From a bacterium (GTDB lineage: Bacteria > Chloroflexota > Dehalococcoidia > Tepidiformales > Tepidiformaceae): 64,000 nucleotides of DNA. Location of the stretch: contig QEVS01000001.1 of assembly GCA_003577245.1 (NCBI GenBank), positions 186,001 to 250,000 of the forward strand, read 5' to 3'. Both the position numbers and the translations under genes were made by a program. This document shows positions 26,716-34,887 of this stretch, one piece after another (positions within the stretch are counted from its first letter, which is position 1; each line of letters starts with the position of its first letter). Under the pieces are notes generated by a model that made no database searches, was not told the DNA's origin, and saw nothing but the letters and a program-made list of their open reading frames with translations.

Positions 26716-28130
26716 GCCCGCCACTTCCTTGTGCCCCTGGTGGCCGCCACCCGGAACACGGCCAGCGGAACCGCCACCAGCGCGGCCATGACAATGGCAA
26801 CCACCAGCCGGCCGCTGGTTGACTGGGATGCGGCCAGCTTCATCGGTGGTGACATCAGGGGGTGATCGTCCACCACGCGCGGCTCGGGCCTGTAAACGGG
26901 AAACCACTCGGCGGCCATATCGAGAGCCGTCCTTGCCGGCGTATAGGAGTAGGCGCGAAGGGCATCGTTCTCTCTCACAAGGTCGTCGTAGGCCCCTTCA
27001 TAGCGGTACTCGATATCGCCCACCCCATCCCCGTTCGCATCGTAACCACGATACCCGTCCCAGAAGTTCCCCCGGCCATTCGCCGACCACCGGTTCTTGC
27101 TGGAGATGATGTCACCGCGCGATTCCACAAGGTGAAGATTGCCTATGAACGTGTTCTCGGTGAATGTCACCGCTGTGGTCGACGTCATCTCCACGGCGAT
27201 TTGGTTGAAGCTGATGAAATTGTGCTCGATGTTTACGAAGCCCCCGGGCGTGTGAGGCGTACCTTCCATGGTCAGGCCGATGCGATTCCCGTAAATCCAG
27301 TTATCCACCATGGTGATGTCATCTACATCCTTGAAAAGCAGGCCATACCCCGAAGCAACGGACGTGTTGTCGCTGAATTCATTCTGCTCGAAGATGATCC
27401 GCTCAGAGAACATGAGCGCCCCACCGGCGATGTTGTGTTTGAACACATTGCTCTTGAATGTGTTATCTTCCGAGTACATGTAGTGTATGCCATATCGCGC
27501 GTCAGTCACGATATTGGATTCGATGTGCGTATTCTTTGTGAACCCCAGGAAAAAGCCATCCCGAACCGCGCTGATTGTATTCCCGGCTATCAAGTTATCC
27601 GTTGAGTTGTACATGTAGATGGCATGCCCGCGCCGCTCAACAGGATACTCGCTGATGCTGGAGATCCGGTTGTCCTTCATGGTGTGGCCACCACTGTCCC
27701 AGACGGTGATGCCGTACATCACGTCCTCCAAGCGGTTGCCTTCAATGGTGGCCCCGTCCTCCAGGAGCCGAATCCCCGCCGATTCGTCGCTGACCACTCT
27801 CCCGGAATGGCGAATGACGAAGCCACGGATGGTCACGCCCGCGGCCTTCACCACAACCACGTCGCCTTTGCCGCCACCGTCGATAACCGGGAGGCCCGCA
27901 CCCTGGAGCGTCACCGGCTTCTCGATCACGAGTTGCTCGTTGTACTCGCCGGGCGGAACTTCAATCGTGGCCCCGGGTTCCGCCGCTTCGATGGCATCCG
28001 CAATCGAAAAGCCCGCCGCGCCGGCAGGGCGCGGGAAACTGCCGGTCGCGGAAGCACTAAACACAGTGCTTAGTGCCATTGCCGCAACCCACAGGACCAC
28101 GCCAGGGACCAGGGATCGAGGAATCATCAT
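26709..28130 (-). CDS. nosD: NosD, periplasmic/extracytoplasmic copper-centre assembly protein
   Basis: Right-handed beta-helix protein that partners NosF and NosY in assembling the CuZ site. From ATG 28130 it has 473 residues: a signal peptide (hydrophobic LVPGVVLWVAAMALSTVF), about fourteen parallel beta-helix coils between about 60 and 340 (repeated NxI/NxF turns such as IEGNRLEDVMYGI, IESNIVTDARYGI), RGNFWDGYRGYD and a C-terminal membrane helix (RLVVAIVMAALVAVPLAVF). An adjacent ATG lies at 28127 and the frame extends to a TTG at 28166; no strong ribosome-binding site decides. Confidence 0.92.
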   Translation of the reverse strand: MMIPRSLVPGVVLWVAAMALSTVFSASATGSFPRPAGAAGFSIADAIEAAEPGATIEVPPGEYNEQLVIEKPVTLQGAGLPVIDGGGKGDVVVVKAAGVTIRGFVIRHSGRVVSDESAGIRLLEDGATIEGNRLEDVMYGITVWDSGGHTMKDNRISSISEYPVERRGHAIYMYNSTDNLIAGNTISAVRDGFFLGFTKNTHIESNIVTDARYGIHYMYSEDNTFKSNVFKHNIAGGALMFSERIIFEQNEFSDNTSVASGYGLLFKDVDDITMVDNWIYGNRIGLTMEGTPHTPGGFVNIEHNFISFNQIAVEMTSTTAVTFTENTFIGNLHLVESRGDIISSKNRWSANGRGNFWDGYRGYDANGDGVGDIEYRYEGAYDDLVRENDALRAYSYTPARTALDMAAEWFPVYRPEPRVVDDHPLMSPPMKLAASQSTSGRLVVAIVMAALVAVPLAVFRVAATRGTRKWRAC

Positions 28131-28217
28131 TTCAAATCGTAGCTGGCTGGCGTCACGGCCGCGCAAGCGCTGCCGCCGAACCGGCGCGCTCCCGCCGGGG
28201 GCACCGCAGGCAGTCCG

Positions 28218-28901
28218 TTAGCGGGACGCCGCTGGCGGAGCTTCACCCGTATTGCTCCAGCTCGTCGCCAGGAAGCGGAGCAGCGACGGACCTGCTGCGA
28301 TGACGACACCCGCTGCCACCATCAGCCACCAGCCGATGGCAACCATCGTGTCGGTATGGAAGTTGATTACCTGTGTTCCGCCAAGCACCTTCGTGGTGAA
28401 GTCGGCGATGTCGTAAATGGCGTCCTCGCTGCGGTCATGCCCGTACTTGTACAGCCACCACTGCACGTCGATCAGCATCCCGATGGGCACCGAGAAGACC
28501 AGACCCGCCAGCACAAGGCGCCAGTACTTCCAGCGCACCAGGAACGGCGTCACCACCAGCAAAGCCACGAGGGCGAACAGGGCGAAGGGGAACAGCTTCA
28601 GCTCCGCCACGCTGTCGGGCTCGATCTCCTTGACACCTACGTAGTGATTCAGGGAGTTGATCTCCTCCAGGTCGCCGGTCAGCTTCGTTCCGTAGGCCAC
28701 CAGCTGCAGCCCTTGCGGATACTGTGGCGCGCTCATGTCCATGACCCACAGGGGAAGGAAGAAGGCGATCACCAGCAATCCCGCGGCAACAATAGAGCAG
28801 GCTGCGAAAAGCCGGTCGACGCTCCGGCGCGACTCTGTCTCGGTGGCAAACGCCTTTGGCGCAGTTTCCGCCAGGGCTTCGGTTTGGATGGCCGCTGTCA
28901 A
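28218..28901 (-). CDS. uncharacterised nos-cluster membrane protein
   Basis: I do not recognise a named family. 227 residues with about four membrane helices (around 33-52, 105-122, 128-145 and 192-212). A long extracytoplasmic loop after helix 1 contains PQYPQGLQLVAYG and INSLNHYVGVKEIE; its His, Tyr and Glu residues could bind a metal or haem, but no CxxCH is present. It sits between nosL and nosD, six bases after nosL, and appears to start at TTG 28901. Position suggests a role in copper delivery or electron transfer to NosZ; this is inference from context only. Confidence 0.7.
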   Translation of the reverse strand: MTAAIQTEALAETAPKAFATETESRRSVDRLFAACSIVAAGLLVIAFFLPLWVMDMSAPQYPQGLQLVAYGTKLTGDLEEINSLNHYVGVKEIEPDSVAELKLFPFALFALVALLVVTPFLVRWKYWRLVLAGLVFSVPIGMLIDVQWWLYKYGHDRSEDAIYDIADFTTKVLGGTQVINFHTDTMVAIGWWLMVAAGVVIAAGPSLLRFLATSWSNTGEAPPAASR

Positions 28902-28907
28902 TTCAGG

Positions 28908-29390
28908 CTATGCCCTCTCTTTCATGAGTGTCGGCAACTCCTGCCACGCAGCAACCTTTCCTTTCACGACCCCGGCCAGGGTTTCCGCTTCTCCCGATCC
29001 GGCTGTTGCTGCTACTCCATATGACATCGGACTTCGGATGCCGGGCGATATGACATATGTCGCACTGGCCGCATCGAGCCATGATTCGTCGCTGTAGCTG
29101 CAGGCCCAGTAGAGCGTGCCGTCGCCGGGCGGCTGCTCACCGCCTTCCAGCACCATGCAACCGATATCGTCGAAATGCTTCTCGTCGCCATCGGAGTTCC
29201 GCCAGGCCGCGGCGAAGCGCCTGTCACCAATGAGCATGCCGCAGCGGGCGCACTTCTCCTTGCCAAAGCGGACTTTCGGGAGCCCGCTTGGCTTCTCGTC
29301 CTCGGGCAGGAGGACAAACCCGGCGGCGCCGGCCACAACCACCGCACCTGCCACACCGCCGTACACCAGGAACTGCCTCCGGGTTGCCAT
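28908..29390 (-). CDS. nosL: NosL copper chaperone
   Basis: Copper(I)-binding protein that supplies copper to apo-NosZ. 160 residues from ATG 29390. The N-terminus has a twin-arginine-like ATRRQFLVYGG followed by a hydrophobic stretch, so it is exported or membrane-anchored rather than a typical NosL lipoprotein. The conserved CxxCGM motif is CARCGM (Cys47, Cys50, Met52), with HFDDIGCM further on. The frame runs back to 29582, overlapping nosZ, and that extension is rejected. A 12-bp hairpin lies between nosZ and this gene. Confidence 0.92.
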   Translation of the reverse strand: MATRRQFLVYGGVAGAVVVAGAAGFVLLPEDEKPSGLPKVRFGKEKCARCGMLIGDRRFAAAWRNSDGDEKHFDDIGCMVLEGGEQPPGDGTLYWACSYSDESWLDAASATYVISPGIRSPMSYGVAATAGSGEAETLAGVVKGKVAAWQELPTLMKERA

Positions 29391-29440
29391 CCGATTCCTA
29401 ACCCCCGTCCTTTCTCGCCCCGGCTGCCTAATCCCGGGAG

Positions 29441-29477
29441 CCGGCGAGGGGGGCGATCCTTGCCACCCCCTCGCCGG
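29441..29477 (-). terminator. 12-bp hairpin between nosZ and nosL
   Basis: CCGGCGAGGGGG (29441-29452) and CCCCCTCGCCGG (29466-29477) are exact complements around a 13-base loop, 11 bases past the nosZ stop. No T-tract follows, so it may be a partial terminator or mRNA-stabilising structure that raises nosZ over the accessory genes. Confidence 0.55.
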
Positions 29478-29487
29478 GCCGCCCCTG

Positions 29488-31521
29488 CTAGGAGACGAGC
29501 AGCCAGCCCTGCATCTCAAGGTGCAGTGCCGAGCAGAACTCCGTGCAGTAGTACGCGAAAGCGCCCTTCGCATCGGCCACAAACTCGGTGGTTACCGCCT
29601 CCCCCGGGTCAAGGCTGATGTTGACGTTATAGCGCGGGATCGAGAAGCCGTGGGTCGCATCGGGCGTCGTCTCGATGTTGGTGAGGTGCCAGATGATCTT
29701 GTCGCCTTCCTTCACCTTCACCGTGTCGGGCTTGAACCGCGACCGCGTGACCGTGGTCCAGATCTCCACCGTGTTGCCCTTCCGCTCCACCTTCTCCTTG
29801 TCCTTCTCGGCCGCCGTCGGGCTCTTCTCGAAGGTCAACGGATCGGTGCCAACCGGATAGACCTCCCACGCCTTCAGCCGGTCGGCCCGAATCGCCTGCA
29901 CGTAGTGAGGCTCGCCGATACCGATCGGCATGTCCGAAAGAACTTCCATCTTCTCCGTCGTCAGGTCGACCAGCTGGAAGTTCTGCGGCTTGAGCGTGCC
30001 CACCGTCAGGAACCGGTCGATCGACCACTTGTTGAGCGCGACCAGGTACTTGCCGGCCGGCTTCACCGTGTCACCTTCCATGGTGCACAGGTGGCCGATG
30101 TTGTAGTTGATGCTCACCTTGTCGACGAGCTTGAAAGCCTTGTCGCCACTGAAGTACGGCTCGCCGAGCGTGAACTTCGCCACCGCACTCTCGATGAAGA
30201 GCGAGATGTAGCCGTGCCCCTTGTCGTCGTACTGGGTGTGTAGCGGCCCTGCGCCCACCTCGACCTGCCCGGCAACGATGGCGTCGTACTTGAGCACCGG
30301 AACGCCGTAGTCGTCCTTCTTCTCGAAGTTCTTATCGTCGATCGCCTTCTGTATCTTGCTCCAGGCGTAGATCGTCACGTGCGGGTCCAGCTTCCCGCCC
30401 ACGGAGATGTATTCCCCGTTGGGCGCGACGTCGACGCCATGCGGGCTCTTTGGCTCCGGCGCCAGGTAGAGCAGCCCCTCCGAGACCGCGACATCCATCG
30501 GGATGACCCGCATCCCGTTTATCACCTTGCTCTTGGTCTGCGCGACTTCCGCACCCTTCTTCCAGTTGATGATGTGCAGGTAGTCGAAGTCGTTCTGCGA
30601 AGCCCCCACCTCAAGCGACGGCTTTCCCTCCATGTTGCCGCCGACCGCGCGCTCGGTGTTGTAGGAGTTGATAAATCCCCAGCCGTCGCTGACGAGCTTC
30701 CCGCAGTCCGCAAGGTCCTGCCAGTAGGGCGGAATCTCTATCTGGAAGCTCTGGGAAACATCCATGCGCCCGGTCTTCTGATCGACCTTGAGCCAGGTGG
30801 AGTATCCGCGATACGCCTGCGCCACGTTGTCCAGCGACTTCTCGATGTTCGTCCTGTCGACCAGCGTCGGGATCTTGGTGGAAATGTGGACATAATCCGT
30901 GTTTGGTGTAACGAAGACGCCCCCATGCGACGACTCCAGGTTGGGGACATCGAGGATCTGCTTCGTCTTGAAGTCCCGCAGGTCCACCATGGCGATGCGC
31001 CCGTTGGCCCGGTCATTGATGTACACCCAGCGCCCGTCGTACTCGCCCTTCGTCTCGCTGATGCCCGGGTGATGCGTGTCGGCCCACGTGAGCGGACCAC
31101 GAGCCTTCGAGGTCGCCTTGTTCGTCATGTCGGTGCCGGCCGCAATCACGCTGTCCGACGAGTCCGCCCCAAAGCCGTGCCCCTGCCACGATTCCGGTGT
31201 GAACACGCCGATGAGCTTGAGGATGCGCATCGAGGGCACGCCAATCGCCATCATCTGGCCCGAATGCCCCCCGGAGCTGAGGATGACGAACTCATCCATC
31301 TTGCCGCCGGGCACATAAGTCTTCACCGCGCGGGCCACATCGTCCGGCGAAAGCCCGCGCTCCTTGGCGATGTCCGCGGCGCGGCCGCTAAGGCCGCTGG
31401 AGCCACCCCCGCCACCACCATCCCCCTCGCCGCCAACGGCGTTCCCAATGACGCCACCGACGACAAGACCGGCTGCCCCCGCTGCCGCCCCCTGGATCAA
31501 TTCACGCCTGGTAACTGCCAC
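29488..31521 (-). CDS. nosZ: nitrous oxide reductase NosZ
   Basis: Terminal reductase converting N2O to N2 outside the membrane. 677 residues. The seven-bladed propeller domain carries all seven CuZ histidines: His150 and His151 (DTHHPG), His199 (SSHGG), His361 (SPHGVD), His428 (PLHTQ), His477 (GHLCT) and His539 (GEPHY). The C-terminal cupredoxin domain holds CuA: His624 (ATHGFS) and CTEFCSALHLEM with Cys659, Cys663, His667 and Met670. The N-terminus, TRRELIQGAAAGAAGLVVGG, is a twin-arginine signal, followed by a Gly-rich linker. The GTG start has GGAGAGGAG seven bases upstream. No nosR or nosX is nearby. The cluster layout resembles clade II, where Sec signals are usual, so the Tat signal is notable. 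Confidence 0.97.
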   Translation of the reverse strand: MAVTRRELIQGAAAGAAGLVVGGVIGNAVGGEGDGGGGGGSSGLSGRAADIAKERGLSPDDVARAVKTYVPGGKMDEFVILSSGGHSGQMMAIGVPSMRILKLIGVFTPESWQGHGFGADSSDSVIAAGTDMTNKATSKARGPLTWADTHHPGISETKGEYDGRWVYINDRANGRIAMVDLRDFKTKQILDVPNLESSHGGVFVTPNTDYVHISTKIPTLVDRTNIEKSLDNVAQAYRGYSTWLKVDQKTGRMDVSQSFQIEIPPYWQDLADCGKLVSDGWGFINSYNTERAVGGNMEGKPSLEVGASQNDFDYLHIINWKKGAEVAQTKSKVINGMRVIPMDVAVSEGLLYLAPEPKSPHGVDVAPNGEYISVGGKLDPHVTIYAWSKIQKAIDDKNFEKKDDYGVPVLKYDAIVAGQVEVGAGPLHTQYDDKGHGYISLFIESAVAKFTLGEPYFSGDKAFKLVDKVSINYNIGHLCTMEGDTVKPAGKYLVALNKWSIDRFLTVGTLKPQNFQLVDLTTEKMEVLSDMPIGIGEPHYVQAIRADRLKAWEVYPVGTDPLTFEKSPTAAEKDKEKVERKGNTVEIWTTVTRSRFKPDTVKVKEGDKIIWHLTNIETTPDATHGFSIPRYNVNISLDPGEAVTTEFVADAKGAFAYYCTEFCSALHLEMQGWLLVS

Positions 31522-31647
31522 GAAGGATCTCCTCTCCTTGTCTAGTACTTGGCATTTCTAGACTTTTTTGACTCTCTACCTGGGTGCGCCCGGCCGGAAT
31601 GCCTCTACGCGCGGGCGTTTCGCGCATCGCTACCCTGGAAAAAAGAC

Positions 31648-32106
31648 CTACTGAACGGTGATGGTCCCCACCATGTCGGGCACGTGGTAGTCGCACTGGA
31701 ACTTCACCACGCCCTTCTTCGTGAACTTGACCTCCATCTTGTCGGTCTCGCCCGCATTGACGATGGTCTTGCCGGCGAAATCCTTGCCTTCGGTGGCCTT
31801 GCTCAGGATGTGCATGTTGTGGATGGCCGTCCCCTTGTTCGGGAGGGTGATCTTGACCGTCTTGTTGACCGGGACGGTCACGTTCTTCGGCTCGAAGAAG
31901 TTGTCCTGCATCGAGATGGTGAGCTCCGTCGAACCCCCGCTCGACCCACCATCGTCCTTCTTGTCGTCCCCGCCATTCGAGGTTTCGGTCCCCTTGATCT
32001 TGATGCCGTCGTCAGTGTCATTCCCGCCGCATGCCGCTGCCGCTGTAGCCACAAGGCCGAGGGCTGCCACCACCACCATGACCCGGACGATGAATGAGAT
32101 CTTCAC
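31648..32106 (-). CDS. blue-copper (cupredoxin) lipoprotein of the nos cluster
   Basis: Small electron-transfer protein of 152 residues. A signal peptide ends in a lipobox-like TAAAAC (Cys26), followed by a Gly/Asp/Lys/Ser-rich linker and a plastocyanin/azurin-like domain. Type 1 copper ligands are His96 (AIHNMH), Cys138, His141 and Met145 (CDYHVPDM). The GTG start at 32106 has GGAGGAA nine bases upstream; a longer frame to 32298 is rejected. It is the first gene before nosZ, 126 bases apart, behind a CRP/FNR-type operator. Likely donor of electrons to NosZ CuA from the quinol or cytochrome pool; this role is inference. Confidence 0.85.
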   Translation of the reverse strand: MKISFIVRVMVVVAALGLVATAAAACGGNDTDDGIKIKGTETSNGGDDKKDDGGSSGGSTELTISMQDNFFEPKNVTVPVNKTVKITLPNKGTAIHNMHILSKATEGKDFAGKTIVNAGETDKMEVKFTKKGVVKFQCDYHVPDMVGTITVQ

Positions 32107-32231
32107 TTGGAAAAATTCCTCCGCAATCTGCTTACCAGGCTGTTCCCGGCCTCCCGGGCACCGCTCGCGACAGCGCCCCTTGGCCATCATGACGACCGGC
32201 CGGCCTGCGGCTGCGATCGCCTTCACTGAAC

Positions 32232-32272
32232 AGTCTATCGGAAATCGACTGCCTAATGTGATGGATGTCACA
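32232..32272 (-). promoter_or_regulatory. CRP/FNR-family operator and -10 box upstream of the nos cluster
   Basis: TGTGA (32257-32261), six bases, TCACA (32268-32272) is a perfect CRP-type palindrome. On the minus strand a TAGACT box (32237-32232) lies so that the palindrome centre would fall near -40 relative to the start of transcription, the class II activator position. The rest of 32107-32413 shows only the ribosome-binding site of the cupredoxin gene and the end of the GNAT gene. Confidence 0.65.
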
Positions 32273-32413
32273 ATCGTGCATGGCGGCGATCTGCACAAGT
32301 TCCCCGGCGGGCCGTTTACCCACGCGCTGCAGTATCACCGAGCCCTCCGGCGCGAAAAACGGACGGTTGTCCGGAAAAGAAAGGGCCAATTGGCCGTCAG
32401 TCGTTCTGCCCGT

Positions 32414-33307
32414 CTACTCGGGTGGCCGCGGCTCTTCCCAGTGGCGGATGTCCTTTCCTGTGACTCCCCGCTCATCGCCCAGGGCACGCACGTAGCAGGC
32501 GCCATCGGGTCCATCCTGCCGCTGCCACCGCCGGTCTTCCAGGTCGCGTCGCCGGAGATCGATCGCCGGGGATGCCACAAGGATGGCCGTGTGGTACCCG
32601 CCCGTGCCGGCGTAGCGGAGGGCAACGTCAAGCATCCAGAGTTCGAGCCCCCGGCCCTGGTACCCGTCGGCAAGCACCGGGGGAGCCACGCGAGCCACAC
32701 CCCCCCGGCCTTCGCGGACTGCCACCACGCCTGCGACCCGCTCGCCATCGGAAAGGACAAACCATCCCGGGCGGGCGCCCTGCTCGAACAGCCACGGATC
32801 CTCCCCGGTGAGCGCGGCGATGGCATGCGCGTCCGCTCGCCGCTGTTCACGCACGGTCAGGAGCGGCAGCCTTCGCTCCACAACCAGGGTCTCGGGCCTG
32901 CCCGCTCCGCCTTCCCGTGCGACGGGAACGAATCCCCAGCGCTGGAACACCCAGCGCGTCCGCTCATCAGAAGGAATACGCGTCCGGGCCTGCCGTAACC
33001 CCCGCTCCTGCGCCAGCCGCTCTACCGCGCGCACCAGTGCCCGGCCCGCTCCCGGGGCAATTGAGCCGAGGCTGTCGAACCACAGAACCCCCTCGTCGCT
33101 CCCGAACCTCACGGCGGCTACCACGGCGCCCCCCGCGTCCTCGGCGACGAGCATCTCGCTCCCGGTCTGCAGTGCCGCCGCCACCCCCTCGGGCGTTTCC
33201 AGTCCGGGCCATAGCAGGTGTGCCAGTCCCTCGAACGAACGAGCAAACACGGCCGCAAGCCCGGCGGCATCAACAGGCTCGGCGCGCCGGATGGCGTAGC
33301 GGCTCAC
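32414..33307 (-). CDS. GNAT-family N-acetyltransferase, two-domain
   Basis: 297 residues that read as two consecutive GNAT folds. The first has AVVAAVRFGSDEGVLWFDSLGSIAPGAGRALVRAVERLAQERG, an acetyl-CoA-binding-like stretch, and FQRWGFVPV. The second has RVAGVVAVREGRGGVARVAPPVLADGYQGRGLELWMLDVAL. The Q/R-x-x-G-x-A/G motif is degenerate in both halves, so activity is uncertain and the substrate unknown. GTG start. It is transcribed toward the nos promoter but separated from it by about 300 bases. Confidence 0.7.
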   Translation of the reverse strand: MSRYAIRRAEPVDAAGLAAVFARSFEGLAHLLWPGLETPEGVAAALQTGSEMLVAEDAGGAVVAAVRFGSDEGVLWFDSLGSIAPGAGRALVRAVERLAQERGLRQARTRIPSDERTRWVFQRWGFVPVAREGGAGRPETLVVERRLPLLTVREQRRADAHAIAALTGEDPWLFEQGARPGWFVLSDGERVAGVVAVREGRGGVARVAPPVLADGYQGRGLELWMLDVALRYAGTGGYHTAILVASPAIDLRRRDLEDRRWQRQDGPDGACYVRALGDERGVTGKDIRHWEEPRPPE

Positions 33308-33349
33308 CGATGCATCATCCTGTTCCCGCAGTGGCGTGGCAAAAGGGAA

Positions 33350-33426
33350 TGGTGGGCGGTGGGAGACTCGAACTCTCGACCTCGTCGGTGTGAACGACGC
33401 GCTCTAACCGGCTGAGCTAACCGCCC
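33350..33426 (-). tRNA. tRNA-Val (anticodon CAC)
   Basis: 77 bases on the minus strand: acceptor GGGCGGT/ACCGCCC, anticodon stem CGTCG/CGACG with loop TTCACAC, T-loop GTTCGAGT, encoded CCA. Confidence 0.96.
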
Positions 33427-33522
33427 CGGAACTGCCAGTCTAGGACCACCACCGGCCGGGTTCAACAGGCCCGGTCCTCGCTAACGGTCGCTTTGCCATT
33501 CCCCCGCTATGCTTGGACGGCA

Positions 33523-34764
33523 GTGCTATCCCTTCGTCCGCGCCCGCAGACGCCTGTCCTGCTTCAACCGTGGAACCCCAACCCGTGGGCCCTGGTCGCT
33601 ATCATCGCGGGAATCGCCGGGATACTCCTCGGGCTCCTGCTCTCACTTTTCGCGTTCTCCGGCCCCGGCTACCGCTACCACCTCTGGCGCTGGGAGGCCG
33701 AAACTCTCACGAGCAACCTGTTCACGCGCCTCGGCATCGGCCCCGAGCCCTCCGGCCAGGAAAGCCCCGGGGCCCTCCTCCAGTACTTCGCGCTCACGAG
33801 CCAGCTTCGCGCCGCGCTCGATGCGCCCGAGCCCGACCGGGCTCTCATCGACGCTCTTGTCAGCGAACGGGCCGCCTACGAAAACAACGTCGAAAGGCTC
33901 ATGGAGACCTACATCGATGGCGCCATCCGACAGGCCGGCCTGCAGGAGACGCTGCCCCTCTTTGGCAAGGTCAGGGCCACCTGGCCCCCCGTCGATATCG
34001 AGCTCACCAGCCCGCCGCGGCTGCTCGTCCGGTCGCCCCGTGACCGCATCGAGCGCAAAGGCGACACCCTCCTTAAGAACGATCTTACCCTCGGCCAGAT
34101 CGAAGAAATCGAGCGGAAGTCCACCAGCGACAACACCGTCTCGCTCGTAGTCTCTGTTGGCGGCCTGGCGGCCTATCCTGCCATCGTTCGAGACGACCGC
34201 TCCTATGATTCACTGCTCGACACCTCCGCCCACGAGTGGGTCCACCACTACCTCGCCTTCTACCCCCTTGGCCAGAAATGGGGCGATGGTGGCGACTCCG
34301 AGACCTTGAACGAAACCACGGCCAACATCGCCGGCCGGGAGCTGGCCATCCTCGTGCGCGCCGCCCACCCCGTAGCCCTTCCCGATGACGCCGATGGCCG
34401 CGCCCCGGCCGCGCCCCCGGCCACCGTCGACTACAGCAAGGAGATGCGCGCCCTCAGGCTCGAAGTCGATGCCCTGCTCGCCCAGGGCAAGGTGGAAGAA
34501 GCCGAGCGCACCATGGAAGAACGGCGCCAGTTCTTCGCCGAGAACGGAATCTTCATCCGCAAGATCAACCAGGCGTTCTTCGCGTTCTACGGCACGTACG
34601 CCGATGGTCCGGCCTCGTCGAACCCGATAGGCCCCAGCATCGAGCGCGTCTGGGAGCTTACCAAGGACGTCGGCCAATTCCTCCGCCTCATGCGCGAAGT
34701 CGAGTCCGCGGAAGAACTATCAGGGCTGCTCAACCGGCTGGAGACAGCTGGCAAGGGGGAGTAG
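33523..34764 (+). CDS. membrane-anchored HExxH metallopeptidase (gluzincin-like)
   Basis: From GTG 33523 the protein has 413 residues. One membrane helix lies near the N-terminus (about 22-45, WALVAIIAGIAGILLGLLLSLFAF). The catalytic segment AHEWVHHYLAF has the HExxH at residues 237-241, and Glu264 in LNETTANIAGREL is the likely third zinc ligand 23 residues on, the gluzincin arrangement. A C-terminal helical region (KEMRALRLEVDALLAQGKVEEAERTMEERRQFF) resembles a coiled coil. TTG at 33493 would add ten residues. I do not recognise a named family; conserved look but unknown substrate. Confidence 0.72.
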   Translation: MLSLRPRPQTPVLLQPWNPNPWALVAIIAGIAGILLGLLLSLFAFSGPGYRYHLWRWEAETLTSNLFTRLGIGPEPSGQESPGALLQYFALTSQLRAALDAPEPDRALIDALVSERAAYENNVERLMETYIDGAIRQAGLQETLPLFGKVRATWPPVDIELTSPPRLLVRSPRDRIERKGDTLLKNDLTLGQIEEIERKSTSDNTVSLVVSVGGLAAYPAIVRDDRSYDSLLDTSAHEWVHHYLAFYPLGQKWGDGGDSETLNETTANIAGRELAILVRAAHPVALPDDADGRAPAAPPATVDYSKEMRALRLEVDALLAQGKVEEAERTMEERRQFFAENGIFIRKINQAFFAFYGTYADGPASSNPIGPSIERVWELTKDVGQFLRLMREVESAEELSGLLNRLETAGKGE

Positions 34765-34771
34765 TGTGGTG

Positions 34772-34845
34772 TGGCTGGGGACGGAGGAGTCGAACCCCCA
34801 CGTACAGATCCAGAATCTGCTGTCCTACCATTAGACGAGTCCCCA
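34772..34845 (-). tRNA. tRNA-Gln (anticodon CTG)
   Basis: 74 bases: acceptor TGGGGAC/GTCCCCA, anticodon loop TTCTGGA between GCAGA and TCTGT, T-loop GTTCGACT, encoded CCA. It begins 42 bases downstream of gltX on the same strand. Confidence 0.95.
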
Positions 34846-34887
34846 GCGTCCTCTCAGCCTACCACGGACGGCCTTGCACGCTCCACT

